This document shows, piece after piece, positions 1 to 11,798 of a stretch of DNA of 64,000 nt; the first letter of the stretch is position 1, and every line of letters begins with the position of its first letter. The DNA is from Oopsacas minuta. Taxonomy: Eukaryota > Porifera > Hexactinellida > Lyssacinosida > Leucopsacidae. Both the position numbers and the translations under genes were made by a program. The notes below the pieces were generated by a model, which searched no databases, had not been told where the DNA came from, and was given only the letters and a program-made list of their open reading frames with translations. The stretch is from NCBI GenBank assembly GCA_024704765.1, contig JAKMXF010000023.1, positions 1-64,000 on the forward strand. Direction: 5' to 3'.

Positions 1-619
1 ATACATGATTATTTGAAATAAAATTTAATGGACTTAAACGGCATCCATGGTCCAAAAAATCGCACTAGTGAACAGGCCTTATTATAACGTAGGTCACGGC
101 TATACATAGTGAAAATCATGACTGAGTATCAATAAGAATATCAAAGGGATATATTTCATGACAATAAAAAGGCTGAGTTAGTGAATATTTGATAGATATT
201 TACAGTGCAAAAATGCCTTAAATATGACTTTACCAAAATGTTTATAAAGGTAGGACACAAGGTCACGACCAATAGAAGTGTTAATAAAATAACATACACC
301 CCACCAGAACTAGTTTATACATTTATACCAAATTCTTACATATCAATAATACATTTATTCGATTGAAATGTAGCAGTTTCTTATTATCGGCGATTATAGA
401 TTTTACCCTAGCTATGACTAGTGCTAGTATACCACACAAGGTGATTGTAGTATCACCGCCTATAGGCTTACAATAGTTATATACACGTATATAGGGACAG
501 CTATATTCTTGTGATTTTCTTAATGGGTTGTATTCAATTTTAACAGGAGACGCACTACCCCGAAAGGTCACACCCTAAATGCATACCTCCTCGATGGAAG
601 TCCGAAATTTCCAGGCAAT
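1..619. other. Intergenic, no feature seen
   Basis: AT-rich sequence with only short chance reading frames on either strand. I see no family motif, terminal repeat or RNA structure before the retrotransposon relic that follows. Confidence 0.5.
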
Positions 620-975
620 TTGACGAATGCTCGCTGCAGACCCTCCTGTATGTAGTCCAAGCAAATCTCCATGATACCCTACGATTTACCATTGATTATC
701 GTCGATTGAATTCAGTGAACAAGAAGGACGATTACAGTCTACCTCACCCCCTATCGAAATTGGACAAATTAGCAGGAAGCCAATACTAAATTAGATATCG
801 CCTCTGCATATTGGGCCGTACCGATTCATCCAGAAGATGTAGAGAAGACTGCATTCCACACCCCGAGGAGATGTATGAAATGTTAGTGATGCCTTTCGGG
901 TTGTGTGATGTACCTGCCACGTTTCAAAGAGTTATGGACAGAGCATTGGAAAAGGTACCCAATGCGATATATTAA
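620..975 (+). pseudogene. Ty3/gypsy-type reverse transcriptase relic
   Basis: Seen: conceptual translation across frames gives the RT palm signatures in order: LRFTIDYRRLN near 680-715, LDIASAYWAVPIHPEDVEKT near 793-850, and MPFGL followed by ATFQRVMDRALEKV near 890-955. Stop codons fall inside (a TAG near 648 and a TAA near 788), and there is a frameshift near 865, so it is not functional. Known: this motif order and the MPFGL box are typical of chromovirus/gypsy-group LTR retrotransposons. No LTRs, protease, RNase H or integrase are recognisable around it, so it is a short fragment. Confidence 0.85.
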
Positions 976-2017
976 CTGGCTGTAATATAAAATAAAATAA
1001 CGTCCTTCGTCCCGGTTTCTGAAGAAATTCCTGATGAGAAACAGGTAATTTATTTTACTTGGGCTAATCCACTAAAATGACTTTGATAAAATTAAAGTCG
1101 TCACAAACGGTGATTTAATATTTTTTGTATTAGTGCTATGATTTGGGCCCAAATTCTGAATGAAATTGTGTCCCAATTAACCTGTTTTACCGATTGGTTG
1201 GAGTCCACTGTAAATGATAAAACCTTTTTTACATCGATGTTCAAAAGTTCAAAAGTGGAGATGAAATTTAGTTCCACAGTTCGAGAATGTTAGAGGGAGC
1301 ACTGAATTAGACACTAACCACAACTTGTAGCCTTATCTATTAACTACGAATGTATATTATTTTTGAATTTCAGAAATACATCATCTTTCCGTGACACACT
1401 AAAATATCTCTCGCTTCCCAATGGTTGAAAACCCCTGAGATGGGGGTACCTGGGTTTCTTTATTGCAGAATTAGTGCATTTTTCCCTAATAAATGTACTC
1501 CGCATTTTGTAGAACACATAAACGGTGATCCTGGGTGCATACACCCTATGTGACCAGCATTTGTAGCGGTAGCTTGTAATGCGAAATTTAAAATATTCTA
1601 ATTATTCCTGAAAATTCTTTTAATTTACTACTCAATGTTAGGTTTGGTTATATCTTTCATGGAAACTATTATCCTTACTTACTTGCTATATTTGCGATAA
1701 CCGTAATACCGGTATGATGACCAGGATAGGGAAAGTGATAGGTTGGAGTTTATGTGGGTGGGACACACAGAAACGTATATACAGATATATGTGTTCACTA
1801 CATTTTGTAATGTGATAATTATATAATAACATCAGGGCCATGGTTCAATGGGGACCGCCTATTGCTACGCCACTGGCCTCAGCGGCACTGGTATACAAGG
1901 TAAACATTGGTTAAAGATAGAATTGCCCAGCTGACAGACTTGTAGTATAGCTTTCATAATTGCATAAGTATCTGTTGAAATTGTAATTTCCTTAATATAC
2001 ATTTGTTAGTACAGCAT
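976..2017. other. Intergenic, nothing recognised
   Basis: AT-rich, stop-dense in all frames. A pyrimidine-poor TTAGTACAG at 2006-2014, just before the ATG at 2018, could be a splice acceptor for a 5' UTR exon, but no donor can be assigned. No repeats with recognisable ends. Confidence 0.4.
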
Positions 2018-2872
2018 ATGGCTGAGAATTTTAATAATCCAGACGGTGATGATGATGAAGTTAACAAGCTAATCGAAACATTTATTAAGTTACCAAAAGA
2101 TAAACAACTAATTTTTTCAGCAAAAGTAGTTGATCATGTGGTGGATGACCCTGAAATAAGTTCGAAAATTAACCAGAATATTACTGATGTTCTTAAAAAA
2201 GACGAAAATATTCGCGCCCAACAAAAAATTGTAGATACTCTGCGTCATGAAACTAAAGAGGAGCTGAATCGTATTGCTGATGAATTAGAGTCTATTTTTA
2301 AAGTGACTGGTGGGTTTAATGCTGCAGGAGATGGAGCTAAAATTATTGGAAATGCGTTTATGTTGGGAGGGGCATTAGCATCATTCTTTGGATATACTAA
2401 TTTGGGGGAAATGGCTAGTGTAGGAGGAGAGCGTATGGATATGACTGGCAGTGTAATGAAAGTAGGAGTGTCTATCAGTGAAATAATTGCTGAAATGCTG
2501 AAAAGATATAACGTTAAAAAAATTATATCTAGCTATAATGAAGAGTGCAAGAAACTCAATGAATCCGTAAATGAGATGGATAATTCGATCAATACATTAA
2601 ACTTTCGTATAGGTTCTTTACCTATGAGATCAAGAAAGATTATTCTATCTATGGCCTGCCCAATCTTATCTACCGTAGGTGGAGAAATGGTGACAGCATG
2701 TAAATCGAATTGGAAAAGTACTGCCATATGTATTGAAGAATTCAAGTATGCGTACTCTGTGATGAAGATCTGTGAAGCTGGATATAGTATTTATCGGTAT
2801 CAAGAAAAGGTAAAGAGTGGTAAGTTCTCTGAAGCAGCTGAAGAGATACGGAAACTTGCTGATGCATTGTAA
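2018..2872 (+). CDS. Apolipoprotein L-like protein
   Basis: Single open exon of 284 aa. I chose the first true ATG, at 2018; the frame is open five codons further upstream but without an ATG. Seen: a charged helical N-terminal half (about residues 10-95), then a Gly/Ala-rich hydrophobic stretch at about 100-160 (FNAAGDGAKIIGNAFMLGGA, then an SVGGERMDMTGSVMKVG-like segment), then amphipathic helices to the end (KLNESVNEMDNSINTLNFRI). There is no signal peptide and no cysteine-rich domain. Known: APOL proteins share an amphipathic helix followed by a Gly-rich hairpin-like hydrophobic pair (ApoL domain) and are intracellular or secreted membrane-active proteins. The match is by layout and the pattern around the Gly-rich segment, not by a unique motif. 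Alternatives are another membrane-inserting helical protein or a lineage-specific family. Its + strand neighbours are repeats. Confidence 0.5.
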   Translation: MAENFNNPDGDDDEVNKLIETFIKLPKDKQLIFSAKVVDHVVDDPEISSKINQNITDVLKKDENIRAQQKIVDTLRHETKEELNRIADELESIFKVTGGFNAAGDGAKIIGNAFMLGGALASFFGYTNLGEMASVGGERMDMTGSVMKVGVSISEIIAEMLKRYNVKKIISSYNEECKKLNESVNEMDNSINTLNFRIGSLPMRSRKIILSMACPILSTVGGEMVTACKSNWKSTAICIEEFKYAYSVMKICEAGYSIYRYQEKVKSGKFSEAAEEIRKLADAL

Positions 2873-3025
2873 TCAGATTATTGCTTGACGAATTTTCTAT
2901 TATTATCTATTAGTGCACAATTGTATTTTATTCGTGATATTTATAGATTATGCCCCATTGTTCTGCAGAAATCCATCCACCCTACAATATCGATACGGGG
3001 GATCGATTTCTGCAAATATCTCGAT

Positions 3026-4210
3026 GCAGAAATTATCCCCCTTACATGTATTGTTTGTAAGGTTTCAGAGTGATTATGCAATTGTATTAGATGAATAAGC
3101 ATGACTATCATAATACACTACTTAGCTGAAATAATTCCTTCAAATTCCACTAATACTATGTATGAAGAAATAATTGCGTAATCAATAATTTAAGTAGACG
3201 AACATACAACTTGACAGAAGGTTGCCAGAGTAGTTAGACATCAAATCTCTTTAGCCTATCACTGCCTGAAATGTAGAGATGTTGGTACAAACATTGAAAA
3301 TATTTCTCATGCATTTATAAGGATTCCAGCTGTCTTAATTCTTTGAAGTTGGACACCTCAATGCGCAGCAACCTATCCAACCAAATCGAATCGATGATAT
3401 TTTATCCCTAAAACACAAAAACTGTATTCTACTATATAGTGTGATTGGCTACACATCCATGCTGGACTACACTTTAACATGTGGATACTTATGGTATAGT
3501 TATGATAGAATGGAAAATCGCAAGATAGTTAAAACGAACAAATGTAGCTACATAACTTTAGGATGTATAATATTCACTGTATCTTTTATGTACTAACATC
3601 TATACCAATTAGTTCTCTAATTGGTAGTTAACATCTGTATTATTGATGCTATTGTATTTGTTCAAATATTAACCAGAACAGTTATTGACTTTTGATACAT
3701 AAATTTTGAGGGAAATAAGCATATATTAGTATACAATTAACAAAATATACGAGTGATATACTGTAGATACCGGTTATACGAACATATTTCTACCCCCGAG
3801 GGTGTTTTTAAAGCTGTTTCCACTAGAGATTATTTTCTAATTGATTAAAGTATACATTTATCAAAATACATAACTCTACCACAATTCTTTGTCTATTCTC
3901 CCGTTCGGATTAGCGAGGGTATGTATTATATATCTAGCTTGAGAAACTATTTTGAGCCAAAAGTAACAAGTGAGAACCCAAACATACATAAACTATAGCA
4001 AAACACAGATAAGATATCCTACGGGAAACAAAATTAGTATTAACCAAATGCTACCATACAATCTATATACGTACAATGTTTGTTGATTATCTATTATAGT
4101 TATTCAATTCAAGTAATGCTAAGTGTATTATGATAGTCACAAAACAATTGTATACTCACTCATGAAACCTTACAAACAATACATGTAAGCCAAGGGGGAT
4201 GGATTTCTGC
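3026..4210. mobile_element. Non-autonomous element with about 85-bp terminal inverted repeats
   Basis: Seen: the left end, reading GCAGAAATTATCCCCC then TTACATGTATTGTTTGTAAG and onward to GACTATCATAATACACT (3026-3118), is repeated inverted at the right end (about 4118-4210), with a few substitutions and a short indel. Total length is about 1.18 kb, with no coding capacity inside. A second partial copy of the terminal segment (GCAGAAATCCATCC) lies at 2965-2980, so the true left edge could be there. Target duplication not identified, so the superfamily is open. The interior near 3768-3925 carries inverted segments resembling the pogo-like MITE ends seen elsewhere (CCGGTTATACGAAC / GTTCGGATTAGCGAGGG), suggesting a nested insertion. 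Confidence 0.7.
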
Positions 4211-5345
4211 AAAACACCATTGTGTTTTTAAAGATTATGTGCCGGTATTCTTTTCTCATTGTTCCTAGTTCCTACATATTTTCAGGGGCGGTCCCAGGAT
4301 TTGAATACCAGGGGCCAGGCAAGGCCGGCGGATCTGGTCAGGCAGGTTTTGAAATCCTGGGGAAATGCCCCCGTTTGTCCCCTCTGGGATCGCCACAGCA
4401 TATTTCACAAAATATTCATATTGATAATTGATATTTGTACTATTTAACCACTTTATTGTGGACGACGTGTAGTATCTACACACCATTGGCCATAGGCGTA
4501 GCAGACTGTCTGGCAGTCAATAATCTCTTCAAATACTACATATCATTTAGAGCCACCAGAGTTGTTCCGGACATGGCCAGAACAACACCTGATTATGACG
4601 TAATGGAAACGTAATTGAATCATTTCATTGTAGATATGTATACTATATCCAATGGTAAATCAATAAAAGATTACACGAAGGCACCCAAGTGTTGCACAGC
4701 CAAAGAACACTTCGTGTCCGGGTATTCCCAACGCAAGTGAGCAGACCTTGCTTGTTTATATAGAAATGATATACTAAATACTTATACTAATTTATCACTG
4801 AATAACATAATTAGAACCTCCCTCCCTTTTCAGGACAGTCCCACTAGGCGAGTGCATGTAGCCTCGAAGTCGTATCAGGGCGCGTTTTTTTTGCCCAGAC
4901 AGCTATGTAAAGAGTAAAATATATTTTGGAAAGATAGATTACTGTTATAAATTGCCAATAAGAAATGGACAAAAATCATAATAGAGCAGAAATTGAATAC
5001 TCGAATGTTTTTGATCGTCGTTTAACAGTTGTTATATGATGTTTTGAAATATCCTTACACTGCACGGGAGGGTTATAAGCAGCTCATCAGCTCATCTTTA
5101 ATATTTAATGTTATAACCGTGAGGTTAACACGAAAAGATCAGTGTTAGGCTCATTATGGTATCTAAAATCCTATTACTAATTCACATTTTTAACCGATTC
5201 TTTCAAAAATCTAGCTAGAATAGCAATAATCTTGACGACCTCACGTATAGAAATTTCAAAAGTTAACAACTATGCTTACTGAGCTAATACATTAGTGTAT
5301 AGAATGCTATGACTCTTTGTAATTATAGAATATTTGTAGATTAAA
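4211..5345. other. Intergenic, unresolved repeat debris
   Basis: Contains a GC-rich patch near 4285-4395 (GGGGCGGTCCCAGGATTTG and following) that looks like transposon-derived sequence, and otherwise AT-rich DNA with no gene. Short open frames here overlap each other and show no family motifs. Confidence 0.35.
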
Positions 5346-8282
5346 ATGCCAAATAAATCACAGAAGAAACAGCAATCTAAACAAAAAGGTAACAGAATAA
5401 AACTCCATCCACAATCACGAGGATTTAAACATAAACACAAACACAGGACAAAACAGCTGAGGGACAATATCAATAATCTAACTAAACCTCATCTAACCCC
5501 AACTACAGATATGTCTGAATGGAATGATATAAATCTACCATCTGAGTTACTACTAGCTCTGAGAGAAATGAACTTCTCATCTCCTACTCCCATACAGCGT
5601 ATGTCAATACCTCCAGCTACTGCATGTCATAATGTTATAGGAGCTGCTGAGACTGGATCTGGCAAGACTCTAGCATTCGGTATACCTGTACTGACAGGAA
5701 TACTACAGAGATCTAATGATGATAATATCTGTACAGAGAATGAGAGAGTAGTAATGGATACTGAAGATAAGGTAGAGGGAGATGAGATGGGATGTCTAGG
5801 TAAGTTCATTGAATAGAACCGACTATGTATGCAGTATTAGGTCGAAATGTAATTTATTCACTACGGTAGAATAAGAACTCGAACCAGAGGAACATCATCG
5901 AGTTAGCACTGTACTTATTTCAGTTTTCCATCTAGGTTGGGTAGATGATATACCAGATGCAGAGTTTGAACGTATGTTATCTGATACTTCTATGCCATCT
6001 AATTCTCTACAGATAACACCTCCTCATAACACACAGGTTACTAAACCGCTACAAGCTCTCATACTTACTCCTACACGTGAGTTATGTCTACAAATATGTT
6101 CTCATCTCAGATCCGCGGCTATTCACACCTCTATAAGTGTGGTGGCACTAGTAGGAGGACTGTCTATATCCAAACAGACACGTCTGTTGTCTAGACATCC
6201 TGAGATAGTAGCCTCTACCCCGGGCAGATACCTGCAGCTGTTGGAGGAGGGGAACAAGTATTGTCAGGAGCTTTCACATCTCAGCTATCTGGTGATCGAT
6301 GAGGTTGACAGGATGCTAACCGAGGGACATTTTGCTAATATAAATCTGATATTCGATAGGATAGCCTCTCTAGCGGGTACCTCACAATCACACGGACCTC
6401 AGGTCCTTCTCTTCTCAGCTACGGTACCGTCCTACTTCTTAAATCTAAAGAAACATGAGAGAGATGAACCGGATGGAGTACGAAAACTAAAGCGATATCT
6501 TTCTCGGAAGAAAACTGACGTCATAAACCTGACTAGAAAGAATGTATTGGTTGAGAAGCTACGTGAACATAGACTTATGGTTGAGTCTAGTAACAAACTA
6601 TACTATCTATACTATTTGTTACTAAGGAAAGGTAAAGTACTCGTATTCTCTAACTCTATAGCTTCTCTGAGACAGCTATACGGTATACTCACTACACTCA
6701 GTTTGAATATACTAATAGTTCATTCTGGTATGCAGCAGAAACAGAGATTACAGAACCTTGAGAAGTTCAATTCATCTGAACATGCTATCCTCCTAGCTAG
6801 TGATATGACGTCACGTGGTATTGATTTCACTGATGTGAGTGACGTAATACATTATCACGTGCCTGCTACTGTACAGCTGTATGTACATAGATGTGGTAGG
6901 ACAGCTAGAACTAGCGTTAAGGGAGGGAGTAGCTTACTGCTGGTAGCTCCAGAGGAGAGCAGACGGTATAACACTATATGCAGAGATCTGAATAAAGCAG
7001 CTGGTATTCCTAATGCTGAAATCTCACTTAATGAGGTTAGTTTGCATTTCTCTATCTTTGATTTATTCAAGTTAATCAGTTGAATGAGTTAACCCTCGAT
7101 TATCCGAACAGCAGGGAGCATATTTAGTTTTGATAATTGTCCTATTTTCATCTGAGAAGGGAGATTCAGAGCACTTAAATATTGGTTTTTCGAACTACAC
7201 TCAAACTTGTCTATAACGTACAGATAGCCGCTATAGAGAGGTTGACTGTTATAGACATTATAGAAAGGTGTACTATTAATGTAAATTTCATGGCTGTTAT
7301 GTAGAGGTGGTGGCAATTAAGACAAGTGGCTGGCATATAAGATAATACAGTGGAAGTAGTTGATGGTGGCAACACAAGGGACTTTCCAAAGGTGGACTTT
7401 ATGGGGAGGTGACCGCTATATAAATTGGCCTTTAGATTAAAGAAGTGGCCATTATAGACAGGTTTAGCGCCAGTAAGGGATCAATAATAGTCCGCTGGCG
7501 GCGTTGAGCAGGATTAACTGTATATGATTATGTAGTCATGAGTACATTTCATTAATCCAAATACAATTATCTCAGATTAAACGTATCTCTTCGGGAAACA
7601 AACATTTGTAACAAACATTTGTACTAACCAAAGTATGTAATTTATCTTAATTGTATGGATTAGTTAATTTGAAATGTAAATTATTGGTTTTAACTTTGAA
7701 AGAAGAAATAAGAATTGCAGATTGTATTTCTTATCCGAATTCTGCTGTGCAGTATTTCAGTTACGCCATACATACTTGAAATTCAAAGACCAAGGAGTTC
7801 GGATAAACGAGGGTGAACTGATTATATATTTTCTTATCGGTGTTACCGTTTATGTAGTTTCTTGAGATTATATCACCATCACTATAGAAACTTTCATTAT
7901 TCTCTTACCTACACAGGTGTATCGCTATAAAGATGCGGTACAGTTAGCAATAAAGCTAAACAAGCATGAGAATTCTTACAGGAAACAAACTAAGGATGAA
8001 TCCTGGAAGAAGAAAGCTAATATTAATCTACACGGAGAGTACGATATGACGTCATCCGAAGAAGATACACCACCAACTCGTCAGGATAGGTTTGTGTTAA
8101 GAGAAGGTAAGGAGAGATTACGTAATCTCCTCACTAGTATAAACAAAGAGGATACTGCTATCAGATGTTATAGAGATGGATTGAAGACAGTATCTACATT
8201 GCTAACAGCCGGAGAGAAGGTTAAGCCTGCTACTGATATTCCTTATTTGCCTCTTATTAGAGAGAAACATAGAAGATTGTAA
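5346..8282 (+). CDS. DDX24: DEAD-box RNA helicase DDX24 (Mak5-type), three exons
   Basis: Exons 5346-5799, 5936-7035 and 7917-8282 join in phase (donors GTAAGT and GTTAGT, acceptors TCTAG and ACACAG) to give 639 aa. Seen: a basic N-tail; Q-motif FSSPTPIQ; Walker [10 protein letters not shown] (about residue 98); TPTREL; STPGR; motif II DEVD, followed by [11 protein letters not shown] (about 272); FSAT (about 310); HRCGRTAR (about 470). Known: the AAETGSGKT surroundings and the GHFA after motif II are typical of DDX24/Mak5, a nucleolar helicase of 60S ribosome assembly. Exon 3 encodes the conserved basic C-terminal helix region ([15 protein letters not shown]). Odd points: motif II is DEVD rather than DEAD, and the protein is shorter than human DDX24 (859 aa), mainly at the termini. 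Intron 2 (881 bp) carries pogo-like inverted repeats. Confidence 0.92.
7089..7817. mobile_element. Pogo-like MITE in DDX24 intron 2
   Basis: Ends GTTAACCCTCGATTATCCGAAC (7088-7109, ACCCTCGATTATCCGAAC shared) and GTTCGGATAAACGAGGGTGAAC (7797-7818) are inverted repeats of each other with few mismatches. The interior is non-coding AT-rich sequence, with further GGCCGCTATA-like short repeats near 7225-7460. The CCTCG...ATCCGAAC end is typical of Tc1/mariner-pogo (Tigger-like) MITEs, and related ends recur elsewhere in the window. The exact boundaries and TA target are uncertain. Confidence 0.6.
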
Positions 8283-10092
8283 TAGTTTGTTATTATTTGG
8301 ATAATATCAATTTTCGCTTACATTCATTTTTAGTGGGTATTGTACAGGGTTATACAGAGGGTGGGGTGCTCAGGGATTTCTCCTCCCAAAACTATTTTTC
8401 CCCCCCCTTAACATTTGGCCATATACGGTATATATCACTATAATATATGACGTGTGGGAAACATATTCATTAGTGTTACCTGCAGAAACTAAATTAGAGA
8501 TTAATACGTCTATTTTTCTCTTGAAAATAACACTGTAGTGTTGAATACAGCAGTAACAGCCGGAATCACACTTTAAGCAGAGACAATTACAGAAAATGTC
8601 ATGCTATTGTATCGGCAGATCAAAATACTATTTGAAATCACTTTCAAGATGAAAAATACATAATATGACAAAGTGTTGTCCTTAGCCCGAGTGAAAACAA
8701 CATACTTGCAATCGATTATTAAATAGGAACGTCGAAGATAATGCTTGAGAGATTAAATCCTTCTGCTTACGCACTTCAAATCCCTCACAGTATCAGTAAG
8801 CAACAAAAACAGCCTCCATTAATCCCCCAGATCAAAAATCCTGTATATAATCCTGTTGTAGGTTGCCATTATTTACTGTAGTAAACGATTCACATACGAA
8901 ATACATTCTATAATGGAAACGACGAGAATATTAGTATGTAAGGTCACTAGTAGGACAAATTCCTGTTACCCACTATATTGAGTCTTGGACTCGTGGTCAT
9001 CCATTACAGTGTTCAAATATTTACAGATAATACAGATATATAATTATATGTTCAAATATACAAGCACGTTTTGCTTGTTTGCTTTGTGCAGCTGTCCAAT
9101 ACTTCCTGTCCTTCGATCTCATCTTGTATATTCATAAATCAACCATGAAATTTTATATCAGAAACTTGAAAATGAGTTTGAGATTTGGCGAATTTGTTTA
9201 CTTTATATTTATACACAACATCTAATGTATATATGATTAATTATTTCAAAATATAAAAATAGTATTCAGCATATTCTTTATTCTAATTCAGTAAATCAAG
9301 ACTCCAAAACACATGATGTAACAATGTAATTGCTTCCTCCGCAACAGCAATGCATCGGTTAGAATGTTTTAACTCATTATTTCGAATTTAACTCTTGCGT
9401 TTAAAGATTAGTTGGTAAAATCAACTCACTATTTTGAATGAGTTGAATGAGTTGGTGAAAGAAAAGTAAATGAGTTGGAGACAAAAAATGAGTTTCTTTG
9501 TCAACTCAAAATGAGTTGATATAGCCCTGCTGAGTGAGTCAGTGAGTACTATGAGTTATTGCCCCTCCGGCGCTAGTGAAATCCTATGGCTCCATGCTGA
9601 CCAAACCAGGTTATTATCTATTTCCCTTGCGCTTGTTACCTAGAGAAAAATTAATTATGTACCCTATAAGAAATACAAACTAATCTGGGAAACATATCTT
9701 TCCCAGATTAGTTTCATTTCTTTGTTAATTACTTTCTACTAAGGAATTCTAGCTCATTAGCTTCATATTAATTAATTCTACATTCATGTAATACTTTGTT
9801 AGATGCTATACAACAAAGCTATATTAATGTATTGGAAGCTACAGATAGTATTTTATCATTGCTGTGTTAATTCATACATAGCTATACAGACCAAATTATA
9901 TTAATATAATAACCACTAAGAGATTAATACTCTCAGAATTCATTGTAAGCTCTTATGAATACATTCTTAGTTGTAAGAGAATTTATCTTAAAAGATATTT
10001 CAAATTCTTTTCATATTACAATGACTGTCCCTTCTATATTCCAAACAACTATTATAAATAGAAATACGTTGTTAAGTTAATAACTATATTCC
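8283..10092. other. Intergenic, repeats only
   Basis: No gene recognised over 1.8 kb. Contents: a run of degenerate ATGAGTTGAATGAGTTGG-type short repeats in both orientations at about 9370-9540, and a perfect hairpin at 9677-9714 listed separately. The rest is unstructured AT-rich DNA. The last few hundred bases would be the promoter and 5' UTR of the gene at 10093. Confidence 0.4.
9677..9714. repeat. Perfect 16-bp inverted repeat (hairpin)
   Basis: Arms AAACTAATCTGGGAAA (9677-9692) and TTTCCCAGATTAGTTT (9699-9714) pair perfectly over a 6-base loop. After a small bulge the flanks GAAAT and ATTTC also pair. Could be a small foldback element or an RNA hairpin; no independent evidence of function. 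Confidence 0.7.
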
Positions 10093-11187
10093 ATGAATTC
10101 CTCACTCAAAATTAATTCAGAGTATATATTCTGGTGTATTCACATTCCTTTACTGATAGTTATTTCATTGGTATTGCTATACATTTGCGAGAAGATTAGA
10201 TTAATTTCCAGAGAGAATAAACAGCTATCAGACCTACACATCTCTAGAGATGAGAAATTACTCCACCGCAAGAACTTAAAGATTACTCTCTATACAACTT
10301 ATATACTGCTATTGATTCTAATAATAGAATTTCTTCCCAATCTGTTAGCTATAATATCTAAGCTAACAACTCTCCAGTTTGTTAATACTACTACAGAGTA
10401 TCACTTTCCCATCTCTAACTCATGTATTATAATCTCTGCGCCTCAATTAGCTGCTTATAAACTGCCAAATTCTTTCCTTATCTTCATAGCATACAAACTC
10501 TCCATTTCATTCCATCTACTGCTAATACCTGCTCTATGCTTCATGTTAAAATTCTTATATCGAGCTTATCTATGTCACAACTATGATCCCGTGATGAAAC
10601 ACTGGTCATGTTACTTGTTAGTAAGATTCACTGCTTCAATGCTAATGATAAATTTCTTTACATTATACTGGTTATTCCTTGGAATAGAGATGTTTGTATA
10701 CTTAACGGACTACTGTATATACTTGGTGTATGCTTACAGATTCTATTTAGTACTAGTGTCTAGGAGGGAGGAAGCTTTATATCATTACGGATTAAGTGAG
10801 CATTATCAACGTATTTCAATACTCAAGCGATATTCCGCAACAATCGTGATTATAACTATACCTATAACATTACTGGTTATACAAGTTATGATAGAGAATA
10901 TGATGAATATACTTAATCTGGTACTAATCAACAGCTGTTACTTTAATCACATTACTTACGGACTAACAATCGTATTGAGATTACCAGCTAATACTGTAGA
11001 GACTCTGTTATCTATTGAAGGTGATGTAGACTATATATGGCTGTATATTTCTATTATACGTAAGAGTATAGTAATACTGTTATACTTAGCTCTGTTGCTA
11101 GTTAATCCTATACAAAGGTTGGTCAGGTGTAGACGGATCAAAGCTAGAGTTCTACTTGTACCTCTCTTGACTAGGAATACTTGCTGA
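10093..11187 (+). CDS. Orphan multipass membrane protein (7-8 TM)
   Basis: Open frame of 364 aa from the ATG at 10093. Not recognised as a member of any family. Seen: hydrophobic segments at about 15-34, 66-92, 127-152, 169-190, 195-220, 250-268, 280-300 and 322-345, so seven or eight membrane spans. Short basic loops (KNLKITLY, SRREEALYH, LKRYSA) suggest a cytosolic side, and a potential N-glycosylation site (NTTT) lies in the loop after span 2. The seven-span arrangement recalls a GPCR, but no DRY, NPxxY or other class signature is visible. The protein is rich in Ile, Leu and Tyr, and the open frame is long for AT-rich DNA, which argues for a real gene. The CD225 gene follows on the same strand 611 bp downstream. 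Confidence 0.6.
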   Translation: MNSSLKINSEYIFWCIHIPLLIVISLVLLYICEKIRLISRENKQLSDLHISRDEKLLHRKNLKITLYTTYILLLILIIEFLPNLLAIISKLTTLQFVNTTTEYHFPISNSCIIISAPQLAAYKLPNSFLIFIAYKLSISFHLLLIPALCFMLKFLYRAYLCHNYDPVMKHWSCYLLVRFTASMLMINFFTLYWLFLGIEMFVYLTDYCIYLVYAYRFYLVLVSRREEALYHYGLSEHYQRISILKRYSATIVIITIPITLLVIQVMIENMMNILNLVLINSCYFNHITYGLTIVLRLPANTVETLLSIEGDVDYIWLYISIIRKSIVILLYLALLLVNPIQRLVRCRRIKARVLLVPLLTRNTC

Positions 11188-11798
11188 ATATATTTTGATA
11201 TTTATTTGTTATTTGTGTTTACGATATTAATTTTATTTGTATTTTTTATGGTAAAGTTAAAACTGCTCCATCTCAATTCATTTGACCAACATAATACACT
11301 TGACACCGGTTATCTTGAATGCCCGCTATCACGAACGAATTTTATTACAATAAAGGGTTTAGATGTCAACTGGGATACAAACAGTTCGCTGTAGGGATAC
11401 CCCACTCAACCAACTGGATCTGATTCGACCTTCCAAGATTCCCATATGATATAAATCAATACAGACAATAATTGTGACATTAGTTGCACATACCAAGAAT
11501 AAATCGAATATTCTGTTGGTATTGCAGGAATTATGGGACAATCACCTTTTCTTATTGTTTATGATAAAATTAAGTTCCCAAATATTTGAAATAATCTTCA
11601 GTCTATGCAACTAAAGTATAATGCATATTCCTTAATGACGGGAAAACAATATTAACAATAAATAGCACAGTAGAACTCGGTTAGTTAATACTCATTTCAT
11701 TTCACAAGAAGTAAGTCTCGTCCAGTTCTACTGTAGTAATAGCTTACCTCTAATTACCATATCCTCTCTTTGAATAGCTTACTTACAGTATATTCTAT
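11188..11798. other. Intergenic, probable 3' end of upstream gene and promoter of next
   Basis: An AATAAAG at about 11349 could serve as a polyadenylation signal for the upstream membrane protein gene. A CCGGTTATCTTGAATGCCCG stretch near 11306 resembles pogo-like MITE ends but has no partner. No other feature seen. Confidence 0.35.

Noticed and set aside
9370-9540. Cluster of ATGAGTTGG-like repeats considered as a CRISPR-like or satellite array
   Set aside because: Units are irregular in spacing and orientation, and the genome is eukaryotic; at most decayed transposon sequence.
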